A DNA stretch of 64,000 nt from Phallus indusiatus (lineage: Eukaryota > Basidiomycota > Agaricomycetes > Phallales > Phallaceae), in contig JAQFWX010000141.1 in NCBI GenBank assembly GCA_027605045.1, positions 1-64,000 of the forward strand, written 5' to 3'. Under the pieces are notes generated by a model. It was not told the DNA's origin and did not search any database. It saw only the letters and a list, made by a program, of their open reading frames with translations. The position numbers and the translations under genes were made by a program. Every line of letters begins with the position of its first letter. The stretch's first letter is position 1. Positions 45,766-56,163 of this stretch are shown here, in pieces.

Positions 45766-48001
45766 AAATTTTCTTAGATGATTTACCTCCCGGCTCGGAT
45801 AGCTGAGAAACTTGAATTCCAAATTCTAAGCAGCCTCAGGCTGAGGATCAAACTTTTTTATCTATGGCCGCCCTCAAATGCCACTTGATGCATCAAAGGA
45901 GCGCTCCGGACATTTTCTTTGCCGTCTCACAATTTTCATTTTATTTCGGAAATGAATAAACAGAGAGTAAGGAGAATCATTGGAAATGTGACTCAACTCT
46001 GGTGGCCTTTGTCAATCTTCGGGTTAAAAAAGTATCCGATCATCATTGTTATTTTCTTTCTGTAGTACTCCTGTTTGTCCGAGTAATGACTCGCCTTTTG
46101 TTAAGGCTCTGGCGTAGATGTGGCTGCTGAAGTATATCCTTGTGTTTAACTCTGGCATTTTTATCGAAGATTCGGCGGGGCGGAGGGACCTAAAACACGA
46201 CTTGAACTCTTTAATATGGCTTACAATGCCGTTGCATCCGGGAGGGTTTGGTGATCAATGTTCCTGGTCATAAGTCCTTTCGTGGTATGCGGGTAAAAGT
46301 TGAATTGGAGCATCCTCTTTATCAGTCTTCCGTAACATTCATAATATACAAGATTCTCACTCAAATATGGCATATCTACTTAATTCCTTTGATTCAGGTA
46401 CTGGGAGCATGCATATGCTTTTGGTTCCTGTAATATATACGCTCTCGGAGAGCTGTGTACGACTATAATAGTATACCCTATACCATTTCTTGCGACTGCG
46501 CACTGACGCGGGGCGTGGGTTTATGAACTGGCTTGTTCTGTATGCAACCAACGATGCTGATCTCGACAGTGATTTATATATCTCTTGGAGTGGATAAACC
46601 ACGGAAAATTACCTATGCGCCAGATCGTTATCTTGAACTTGCTTTAAGTGTAAGTACCTCACACACGCCCGCATGTATTTTACACGTACCGATTATCATC
46701 ATCAATATCAACCGCGATACTGGCTTCGCCTGATAGTTCATTGGGGTGATGTTTAATAGGCGACCAACCTTTGTGCCTTAACGACTGCTATTGACTATGG
46801 AACATTCATTATGTATGGAGGACTAAACGTACAAAATACCCCATTTGACCATTAAGGAGGCTCTACTTGCTTAATCGTTGGTTGTGGAGCAGTAACGAAA
46901 TTGATTCCCCTTTTTATTACGAAGCTATTAGTTATAGGAAGTCCTACCTCCGATACATAAAAATGATCCACAAGGTGATTTTGGCTTGTCGGGATATCCG
47001 AGATTCGGCTAAGTGTTGAAGCAATCCAATTGCCTTTTTGTCTGTAAATGTTTTGGCTTCTTCAGGACCACAGAAGAAAAACACCACATGTTAACCATTC
47101 CAAACCAAACATTTCCGGAAAATGCTGACATAGAACAGAAAGCTTGTAGCTTTTGTGTTGTGCCATTTTTGAAAGTACCGACGCTCGATCGGCAAAAGGT
47201 TCGGTGATGAACACCCGAGTAAGAGGTATCCCCGAGAGAGAGTTAGCGCAACGAATATATTCATCCGTTGGCTGAATTCAGTTTCGAAGTTGTCCCCATC
47301 AAAAGTGGCGAGACCCCCAAGTTGGCCTCTTTGGCCCCCCTTGATGAAAATGACTAGAAACAGGTTATCAGTACTGAATTCGGAATTGGCTTGTGATTCC
47401 ATGATTCGAAAACATACGGATCCCCTCTTTTCGGCACTGTCAACCTCCTTGGACGTAAAAATAAAGCCAATGACGATACGCCACAGACTGTGTACAGATT
47501 CAATACATGTGTAGCTGTAGTTACCACGCAATATGGGTGGGCGTTTCTTTCTTGCTATTGCCCCTTGTGTTGATTGTTGACGCGATGTCTCTGGGTAGGC
47601 AAACGAAATACCTGGCTTGATATCTTTTTCTGGCGCAGGGCGCAGGGCCATGGAATTTACATACACGTATCAGCTTCTTGAGGAAGATAATCATAGAAGT
47701 TCGAGTAGATAATGAATAAACTCGAGGCTTCTCGTGATAACATTAAATTTTCCATTCTAATAGAATCTTCAGTAGATCACATACATCTCATCTTTCAAGT
47801 TTTCACAGAACTTGTCTTTTGTTTCCATGTGCATTGCACACACTGGACCGATGATTAACGCAGAACTTGTGTGGCTGACGCTTACAAGCGCTTAGCTGAT
47901 TTCCTGATTTCCTGATTTCGTTTTCTGGTTGGGGTGTCTTCGTCACGGCGTTACACTGTTACACGCTTCACGAAGCTCGACCTTGTGAAGTTGTTTGCCC
48001 A
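45766..48001. other. 2.2-kb region without a recognised gene
   Basis: Several short frames occur. Two plus-strand frames (46248-46433 and 46533-46733) contain hydrophobic stretches and GTAAGT-like sites, but no family was recognised. A 191-codon minus-strand frame (47091-47666) lacks any known motif. This could be a decayed membrane-protein gene. The last ~200 bp should carry the promoter of the isochorismatase-like gene. Confidence 0.4.
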
Positions 48002-48969
48002 ATGGCCGCGCCCCGACTCTTCAAGGTCTTCCCAAAGACTTCCTTGTTTCTGGTATGTGATTTACAAGCCCGATTGAGTGCGCAATCATTTCATCATTCC
48101 GTTATCATTGGAATTAACATTAACTCTGTGTTGTGTGTGCATTTCAAATGGGATTGTTGTAGGGCCAGCGATATATGGATTCGACCATGTGATAAATACA
48201 GCGACCAAGATGCTCAAGGTTGCCAAAGTAGGTCCGGAAAGAGAATTACACAGATCACGATTTGATGTCGGTTTTGCTTTTTCTTCTGAATACATATGTA
48301 TTATTGCATGCAGTTGATGGATATACCCGTGCTAGCAACTGAACAAAACCCGAAAGGATTAGGCGAAAGTGTTCCGGAGTTGACGAGCGCGTTATCTCTC
48401 CTCCCTGCTCCGTTGAACCTGGGAATATTCAGCAAGTCATTGTTCTCCATGATCACTCCGGAAGTGGCAGAAGCAATTGCAAAACGGGATCCTGTCATAA
48501 GGGGCGTGGTATTGTTTGGAATCGAGGCATGATTAATTTTATTATTATTATCGCCATAATATTGCAAGGCGCGAGCCATTATTGATTTCCTTTTTTTTTC
48601 GCTAATCTCCTTATACAGTCCCACGTTTGTGTACTGCAAACAGCGCTTGATCTGCTGGAGCGAGGATATGATGTCTTCGTCCTTGCCGATGGTGTTTCGA
48701 GCTGCAATAGAGAAGAAGTTCCAATTGCATTGGAAAGAATGCGACAAGCTGGAGCTCAAATAACGACCTCTGAAAGTATATCTTTCCAGCTGATGGGTAC
48801 GTATGACCGTGATTCTCCCGTTCACCCGTGCCAGCTCCGTTACTCACGATTTCTCTCATACCTTTCAGTTGATTCTGCATCGCCCAATTTCAAAGCACTT
48901 GCGGGTATCATCAAAGAGGAGAAACAGAGCACCAAAGATAGCCTGCAGATGCTATTGCCTAGAAAATAA
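48002..48969 (+). CDS. Isochorismatase-domain hydrolase (ISOC1/2-like)
   Basis: Five exons (48002-48077, 48163-48227, 48314-48526, 48619-48796, 48869-48969) give 210 residues, the normal size. The order is TSLFLVCDLQARLRPAI with the catalytic Asp, INTATKMLKVAK, LMDIPVLATEQNPKGLG, FSKSLFSM with the catalytic Lys, and GIESHVCVLQTALDLLERGY with the nucleophilic Cys. VLADGVSSCNREE follows. The triad Asp-Lys-Cys fits the isochorismatase superfamily, and the ISOC subgroup is found in mitochondria or cytosol of eukaryotes with unsettled substrates. The third intron (48527-48618) must start with GC to join GIE to SHVC. The stop lies only 121 bp before the LCB2 start, so LCB2's promoter is compact or overlaps this 3' end. 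Confidence 0.92.
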
Positions 48970-49090
48970 TAAATCTAAAATCCCAATTAGACAAAACACA
49001 GGATATTAGATAATTATTTGTATATGTACCTTGATTTCTGTCCCCTCCAAATTGGACTTCCGCCGGTTTTCCTCTTTTCTTTCTTAAACC

Positions 49091-51641
49091 ATGTCTCATC
49101 CCTCCACGACCTCCCAAAATTCCTCTTCCTCTCCTTCTCCCATTGCCATTCCCAAGGGGCATTCCAAGTCGAAATCCATCCTGAAACACCCAATGCGTGA
49201 CGCCGCTTCCTACTTGACCGCTCTGTCACAGGCCGACGCTGACGCCCGCGCTGCTCTGCGCAAAAACAGATCTGCAGACAGCTTCAGTGACACGGCTTCA
49301 GTCAACTCGTTCATGACCTCGTCAGCTGTCTCCACGTCGACGGCCGCATCATCCAGAACAGCGTCGAGTGTCAATCTCCGTGGCAGCGACAACGGTCTGC
49401 TGCTCGACTCTTCACCTTTCTCTTCTTCGCCTTCTTCAGACGACAGTGACGACAACGACAACAACACCAATGACGACAAGTACAGCGAGCTGGATGTCTC
49501 CCCGTATTCTCTGGAACAGCAGGCTCTGCACCAGTTTACTACTAAACATCAGGAATTCGGACATTGCGCTAACGAGTCCTATCGTTTCACTTCTGCATGG
49601 AAGCCTGGTTCACCCATCGGAAACCGTCTCGACGAGGACCCTTCATATTATATCCTACTCACTACCTATTTTTCATACCTCATTTTAATTGTCTTGGGCC
49701 ATATACGTGATTTCCTTGGAAAAAGGTTCCATGCCTATGCTTACAAACACCTCATGCCCAGTAACGTACGTTTTTTGTCAGCCTATTTTTCCTTTTCTTT
49801 TTCCCTTCCCGAATTCTTTATTTTCTTTCTTTGGACAATTTTTTCTTTCTCTTTCTTTCACAACTGCGCCGCGGTATGAAAATCGCACAGTCCGTAGCGC
49901 ATCGGCAAGCTGTGTTTCAAAAACAGAAACATTCCGCTTCGCTTTTCCCACCAATCATTAAACTATTTGCTTTGATGTTGATTCTGACGCTAACGGTTCC
50001 TTCTCCCCTTTTAGGGTTATGCGGCACTGAACTCCGATTTTGACTCCTTCTATTCACGTCGCTTGAAAGCACGAATGGACGACTGCTTCTCACGCCCTAT
50101 CACGGGTGTGCCGGGTCGAACCATTACTCTGCTAGATCGCACATCGAATGATAACAACACAACGCTGCGTTTGACCGGAACGACTTCCCGAGCTCTTAAT
50201 ATCTCTTCATATAATTATTTGGGATTCGCACAAGCTCAAGGACCTTGCGCTGACGCCGTTGAAGAGGGTATTAAACGATATGGTGTATCCGCGTGTGGAC
50301 CCCGTCTCGAAGCCGGCACGACAGACTTGCATACTCAGGCCGAGTCTCTCGTTGCTAAATTCGTCGGTACACAAGATGCTCTTATCTGTTCTATGGGTTT
50401 TGCTACCAACTCTACTACTATCCCGGCTTTGGTTGGAAAAGGGTGTCTCGTCATTTCGGACGAATTGAACCATGCGTCTATTCGGTTTGGTGTTCGTTTG
50501 AGCGGTGCAAATGTCCGGACTTTCAAGCACAATGACATGGACTCTCTTGAGGCTCTGCTTAGAGAGGTTATCAGTCAGGGTCAACCCCGCACGCACCGGC
50601 CTTGGAAGAAGATTCTCCTCGTTGTTGAAGGGCTGTACTCTATGGAAGGCACTTTGGTCGATTTACCCGCCATTATGAAATTAAAACAACGTTACAAGGT
50701 AAATAACAATAGTGTTCCTTTTTGAGGATCATCTAATTATGGATGTTGACGTCTGGTTTTCCTTTTTTTTTTAGTTCTACGTTTACGTTGATGAAGCCCA
50801 CTCGATCGGAGCGTTAGGACCTCACGGACGTGGTGTTGCGGATTACTTCTCCATCAACCCCGCGTCGATTGATCTCCTTATGGGTACATTCACCAAATCG
50901 TTTGGTGCTTCGGGCGGGTACATTGCAGGTTCCAAACAACTGGTTTCGCGTTTAAGGCTTCGTTCACATACGGGATGCTATACCGAGAGTATGTCGCCTG
51001 CTGTGCTTACACAGATCATGGCTAGTATGGCTAGTATCATGGGTGTTCGTCCTCCTGCTGCTGGACCTTCGACTGCTCTTATTGAAGACGAAGTTGAAGG
51101 TGGTGTTCCAAAGCTGGCGCTTACTATCCCGTCATCGTCTGCGCCTGTCTTAGCTGATGGCTATGTTCACCCCGGACCTGCACCAGCCTCGTCTTTACCA
51201 TCATGGCTTCATCTCCCTCACAACATTCTCTCAGGCGTTGAAGGTCGATCGCGATTACAGCGTCTCGCATTCAACGCACGATATCTCTCGCACGGTCTGC
51301 ATAAAATGGGCTTCATCACATATGGTCATTCCGATTCGCCTATTGTGCCGCTTTTACTCTTCCACCCGGGCAAAATGACGCTGTTTTCGCGACTCATGTT
51401 AGCGCGGAAAGTTCCGATTGTCGTCGTCGTGGTGGGATACCCTGCTACGCCACTTGTTAGTGGCAGAGCGAGGTTTTGTTTGAGTGCTGCGCATACGAAA
51501 CAGGATTGCGATTCCATTTTGAGGGCCTGTGATGAGATTGGCGATTTGCTTGATTTGAAGAACGGTATTCCTGCTAAGGAGAGGTGGACACTTGAGGAGG
51601 TTATTAATCGGTCCGTGGAGTTGGCTCATATGGATATGTAA
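49091..51641 (+). CDS. LCB2: Serine palmitoyltransferase subunit 2
   Basis: Three exons (49091-49765, 50015-50698, 50775-51641) give 741 residues. It is the catalytic, PLP-binding subunit that condenses serine and palmitoyl-CoA, the first step of sphingolipid synthesis, at the ER. One membrane segment is seen (ILLTTYFSYLILIVLGHI). Landmarks are RALNISSYNYLGFA, YGVSACGPRLEAGTTDLH, VISDELNHASIRFGVRLSGA, VVEGLYSMEGTL, YVDEAHSIGALGPHGRGV and GTFTKSFGASGGYIAGS, with the PLP Lys at about residue 494. Compared with yeast (561 residues) it has a Ser/Asp/Asn-rich N-terminal extension of ~130 residues and a ~60-residue Pro/Ala/Ser insertion after MASIMGV. The first intron is long (249 nt). Confidence 0.96.
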
Positions 51642-52143
51642 AAGTGGCCAAATGGGGTTCAGTGTTTTCTTTTTCTCTCTTTCCTTTCGTTGTCAATACC
51701 TCGATTGCCGCCCGACATCATCAATACGATCCAGGGTAGCTTTTTCACATTCGCGAAATCATTGCATTATGATTTTGTCGTTCTTTGTTTCCTTCATCTT
51801 TATTTTTCGCGCTGCCCATATCATTTTGCATTCGAAAGTCATTCTTGGTAGATGATTCTAGAATTCTCTCATTTGCAAATATTTGTGTTTAAAGTATATC
51901 TTTTTTTCTATTTCCCGTTTTTCTCTTTCTCTCTCGCTTTTTACTATTATATATAACAACAATAAATAACTAGAAGACACAAAGTGAATAAATAAAATCA
52001 ATCAGTTGATTGATACTTATAAATTGGAGATTGCGCAATCCTCTGATGTGTTAGTAATTAAATAGGGCAGGATGAGTAATAGGATTGATTCAAGGTAGGA
52101 TTACAAAAATGGATGAACTTTTTACGGTGTGGTGTATATATAA
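51642..52143. promoter_or_regulatory. LCB2 3' flank and GST promoter with TATA box
   Basis: The first part is T-rich 3' UTR. TATATATAAA at 52135-52144 directly abuts the first GST ATG. At normal TATA-to-start spacing, transcription would begin inside the coding sequence, downstream of that ATG. No other feature was recognised. Confidence 0.5.
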
Positions 52144-53241
52144 ATGGCGTCATTCGTATTGACACGTTCATTTCAAGTTGGCCGCGCTGCCAGTAGGTTT
52201 AGACTTCCTCCAGTTCATTTCTCCACATCTACTGTACTAAACAGAATTATGGCTCCAAAGTATACTCTTCTGTATTGGGGTGGGATTCCGTACGTTTTTT
52301 CAATTCAGTGTATGTATATTGAATCTAGACTGACTTTATGAAATAAGCGGACGAGGCGAAGTGAGTACAATCCAATAGACAATAAACGCCATCATATCTA
52401 AACGCCACCCGGACAGTATATAAGACTCGCATTCGAATATACCAAAACTTCTTTCGACGAAGTAAACGATTATCAGACGTTTTCACAATATATTTCCCCC
52501 AAAGGCCCGCATTTTGCTCCTCCGTTGCTCAAGATCACGGGCGATGATGCGGCCTCCAACGATACCCTCGTGTTATCTCAAACACCGGCGATTCTTGCTT
52601 ATCTTGCTCCGAAACTTGGATTAGCTGGGTCAAATGAGCATGAGAAGGCGACTGTTAATCAGTTGACGTTGACCGCTCTTGATCTCAGTAATGAGACTCA
52701 TGATGTACGTGTTACGTTTCAACGCCTAGATGATTCAAATTTTATATTTAACTCTTTTTCTTTTTCTTCTTCTTCTTCAATTCGACCAATTTTAGGTTCA
52801 TCACCCAATAGCAGGCCAACTCTATTACGAAGACCAAAAACCAGAAGCGAAACGCCGCGCGGAAGATTTCACAGCTAACCGCATCCCTAAATATTTCACG
52901 CATTTCGAAACTGTTCTTGAAGGCAATGCCAAATCATCAGGAGGATCAGATGTTCTCGTCGGTTCAGCTGTGTCAACTGCTGATTTGACGCTATTCCAGG
53001 TCGTTGAGGGTTTGCTGTTTGCGTTCCCGAAACGACTGGCTACGTTGCGCAAATCCGGGAAGTATACACGCGTGTTTGCGTTGCATGAAAAGATTAAAGG
53101 AGAGTTGGGCGAGTATTTGGGGAGTAACAAGAGGGCGGCGTTTAGTTTGGGTCTGTATAGGTATTATGCTGAACTGGTAAGTCTATTGTTTTCTTTTCGG
53201 TTGGGTCAGATTTGAGGCGTTGTTTTTAGGACCAGGAGTAG
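52144..53241 (+). CDS. Glutathione S-transferase with probable mitochondrial presequence
   Basis: Five exons (52144-52289, 52348-52360, 52417-52704, 52796-53176, 53230-53241) give 279 residues. The first 35 residues are Arg/Ser-rich and lack acidic residues (TRSFQVGRAASRFRLP, then STSTVLNR), as expected of a mitochondrial targeting peptide. A second ATG (52249, MAPKYTLLYW) would give a 244-residue cytosolic form that starts exactly at the thioredoxin fold. The fold shows Tyr in LLYWGGIPGRGEYIRLAFEY and the G-site segment LSQTPAILAYL. The C-terminal helical domain has STADLTLFQVVEGL. It resembles sigma/Ure2p-unlike soluble GSTs. Exon 2 is a 13-nt microexon encoding GRGE, and the final exon is 12 nt including the stop. 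Confidence 0.88.
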
Positions 53242-53819
53242 CTGTGTACCAGTGATCAAAGCTACAAATTAAGTTAAACGTATTTCTTGTATGATAAAAA
53301 TAAATCGCCCCTGTTGAATTTAAACGCAACCGTTGATCAAGTGTAGTCGCTAAGTAGTAGTGTATGCTGCGTTAATCTCGCTTCGAGGCATGTTGCTCAC
53401 CCACTTGTCAATTATGAGGCCGGATCCCCTTTTGTGTGTTGATAACTTCCGTTGTCAAAGGGGTGGTCTTAACTTCGCAGTAAGACGTTTAAGTTCTGAA
53501 TGCCGTTGGCTCCTTTTGTCGATATTGCACGGCGTAACCTGTCGGACAATATATCATCCGGAAATTTCCTGACTTTAGTTCGGAAGTTCTGATGGAAGAC
53601 TTGACACTTCTCTACAGGTTCCGATGAGCCTTTTTCCCGACAGAACCTCAAAGTTACAGCATATTGTTTTAGTTGATTCAGCATTTATATACAAACTAAA
53701 GTCTGACATTAATTTGTTCTTTTCTGACAGAATTTATAGCATACATGACAAGTATTTAGGTTGCAATCATTTAATAAGATCTAAACGCGAGGGCATAGTG
53801 GTTTTTTTTACTTCGGTAT
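53242..53819. other. Intergenic between convergent 3' ends
   Basis: This separates the GST 3' end from the annexin 3' end. Short frames only; no repeat, RNA gene or conserved motif was recognised. Confidence 0.5.
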
Positions 53820-56163
53820 TCAAGTAGCAATAACGGCACACATGAAATCTCTATAGTCACCGCTAGTTTCGGTCCTAACTTTAGAAAGAAGAGATCTGCC
53901 GTAGAGTTCTTGGTAATATTGTTTTATAGCATCAAAACGAGGTTTGTTCCAGTGCGCTCGGATGATACGGTAGACTGAAAATGGAAAACATGAAATGACC
54001 AATAAGAAGTAAAAATTAACTTATGAAACTTACTGAGACGCTCGTCTTTAGTTCCAACTCCTTTCATTGCTTCGTAAATTAGAACAGCATCGCGGTGAAC
54101 GCCATAGCCGTCCTCTTCCGCTCCTTGTATTACATACTCTAGCGCAGTTTTCATGTGTCCCGAAAATTCATTGCGCATGGCTGTGAAGGAATATTGCGGC
54201 CCTGTTTTTTTTAAGAAAAAAAAAACAGCAACTTACAAGTTGAAAGTTTGATGTTGAAGGTTTGGTGATAAGCTCGGACAAGTGCACGTAAATGTGCGTG
54301 AGATCGGGTTGCAATGATTGAACAGCTATTTTTCATCGGTCAGAAATGAATTGATAAGACGACTTGAAACAAAAGTCTTCTTACATGGTTATTTCATCTG
54401 TCCCTGTTCGTCCGGGACCCGCAGCATAGAGCACTTGAACATCAGCTTGAACTGCCGCGAAATCTACATATTCAGTTTCATTCCTGTTGGCCACCAGTAT
54501 CATATTGAACAGTCGTTCGGTTTTCATTGAGAGCTCTGATCGAATAATAGAAGTTAAATCACGTCGGTATATTGCTTGGTATGCAGCTTTGAGAGTGATA
54601 ATTTCGCCTGCGTTTGGAAAGTTGAATTAGCTGTGAACAAAAGCAAGAATTGAGTCTTAAATTCTTACTGTTCGATCGATCGCACAGAACTTCTGGCCAA
54701 TGAGTTAATTAGCAACTCAAGTTTGAGAGGCATTTTAATAATAATAAAAAGCTGACCTGTTAGTATGTCTTCATGTGTTCCAAACCCAGCTGAAGCTCTG
54801 GTTTTTCTTGAGTTCATTAATGATCATTCGGTCAGAAATCGTATCACCTGTGAAGTAGCCAACAATCGAAGCCAACAGGACCGAGTGCCTTCGCGCGAAG
54901 TGCATATTCATACCAAGAGCTGGTTTCTTTCTCGATCTAACAAAAAATGACATTAACTGTATCGAAAATGTAATAATAAATGCTTACAGATTTGACGAGG
55001 TCCTTGCCAGTAGAGCTTTGGTAGGCTCTGCTTACTGAATCGACTTGGTATGCATCCAAAGGCGCAAGGGCCTCTGTAAGAGCCTTTTCATCGGTACCAA
55101 ATCCCTATAAACAACAGTCGGGGGATGAAGCACATGTGATTTGAATGTGTATAATTACTCTGAAAGCTTTGCGAATGGCCTCCGCAACACGAAGGGCGTC
55201 AAAACCAGGGAGAGGGCCTGTATAAGGTGGAGCAGGAGGAGGCGGTGGTATAGGTACGCCCAAGAAAATCAATGCGTCGGGACGTGGCGTTGATGGTTGG
55301 TTGATGTTGATCGGGGAAACAAAGCCTCCCGTCTGAGCAAATGGCTGGGGTTTGGATTGGGGAAATGTTGAAGGGGAAACTCTTCCGCTGGAGGGATAGC
55401 CTGGTGTTGGCATTAGTGGTTGATTAGCGCCACTATACCGACCCTGCGGGAGGCTTTAGGAGGAAATGTTGGTTTTAGATTAAGTAGTGAAGCTAGTGAA
55501 GAGCAACGTACGGTATATAGTTGGGGTGATAATTGTGCCGAGGAGGCGGAGCTACGGGAGAACGAGACCCATATCTTTGATAACTGGTATAGATGTTTAC
55601 TTCAAGACCGAGGTATTATCGGTGTGATGACTTGCCTGCTTCCGTATGGACTGTGATTGATATATATAGATTCAACGAGTCCGGAATATGTTATGATTGG
55701 CATTTACCTTGAGGCTCGTGGTGATGGCGGTCCCGGTAGAGGCGCCAACCTTTAAAAGATGAGTGTTGTTGTAAATCTCCTCAATTGTCGGCGGAAAGAA
55801 GCTAGCTTTACCCAGGAGAGTTGTAACTAGAGAGCTTTTAGAATCGGACGTCCCGACGATTTGAAAGGTAATACATACCTTGTAGAGTATCTTGGAAAGT
55901 AGATTTGAGTTGAAAGGCGTGACATTTCCGAGATTTCTGTCATACTCACCCGCCAGATTGTACGTTACTTTGTGGTTGCTGATATCCACTCTGATAAGGT
56001 GGGGGTGGCCCGGGTGGCGGCAAGTAACTAAAACCAAGCTTTCAAAAAAAAGTTCAACAAGCTAATTAGTTATACACACGCACCTCGGCTGGTATTGGGT
56101 TTGTTGTTGCTGCGACTGCGCCGATCCAGGCCACGGTGGATAGTTAGGACTTGAATAGGACAT
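53820..56163 (-). CDS. Annexin with Pro/Gln/Tyr-rich N-terminal head
   Basis: The minus-strand gene starts MSYSSPNYPPWPGSAQSQQQ (56163) and continues YLPPPGPPPPYQSGYQQPQ, a disordered head like those of annexins A7 and A11. After further short exons and a second Pro-rich block (PIPPPPPAPPYTGPLPGFDA), the first annexin repeat gives AEAIRKAFR-GFGTDEKAL with the type II calcium-binding GxGT loop. The last repeats show EAMKGVGTKDERL and end VRTETSGDYRDFMCAVIAT at 53820. Annexins bind acidic membranes in a Ca2+-dependent way; in fungi their cellular role is poorly defined. At least eight introns are needed, and I did not resolve the middle repeats exactly. Confidence 0.87.

Noticed and set aside
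47091..47666. 191-codon minus-strand frame
   Set aside because: No recognisable motif, signal peptide, splice pattern or paralog in the window. Length alone is not enough.
38195..48001. CRISPR array or other short regularly spaced repeats
   Set aside because: The repeats here are two long direct units of 3.4 kb, not short spaced repeats. The genome is eukaryotic.
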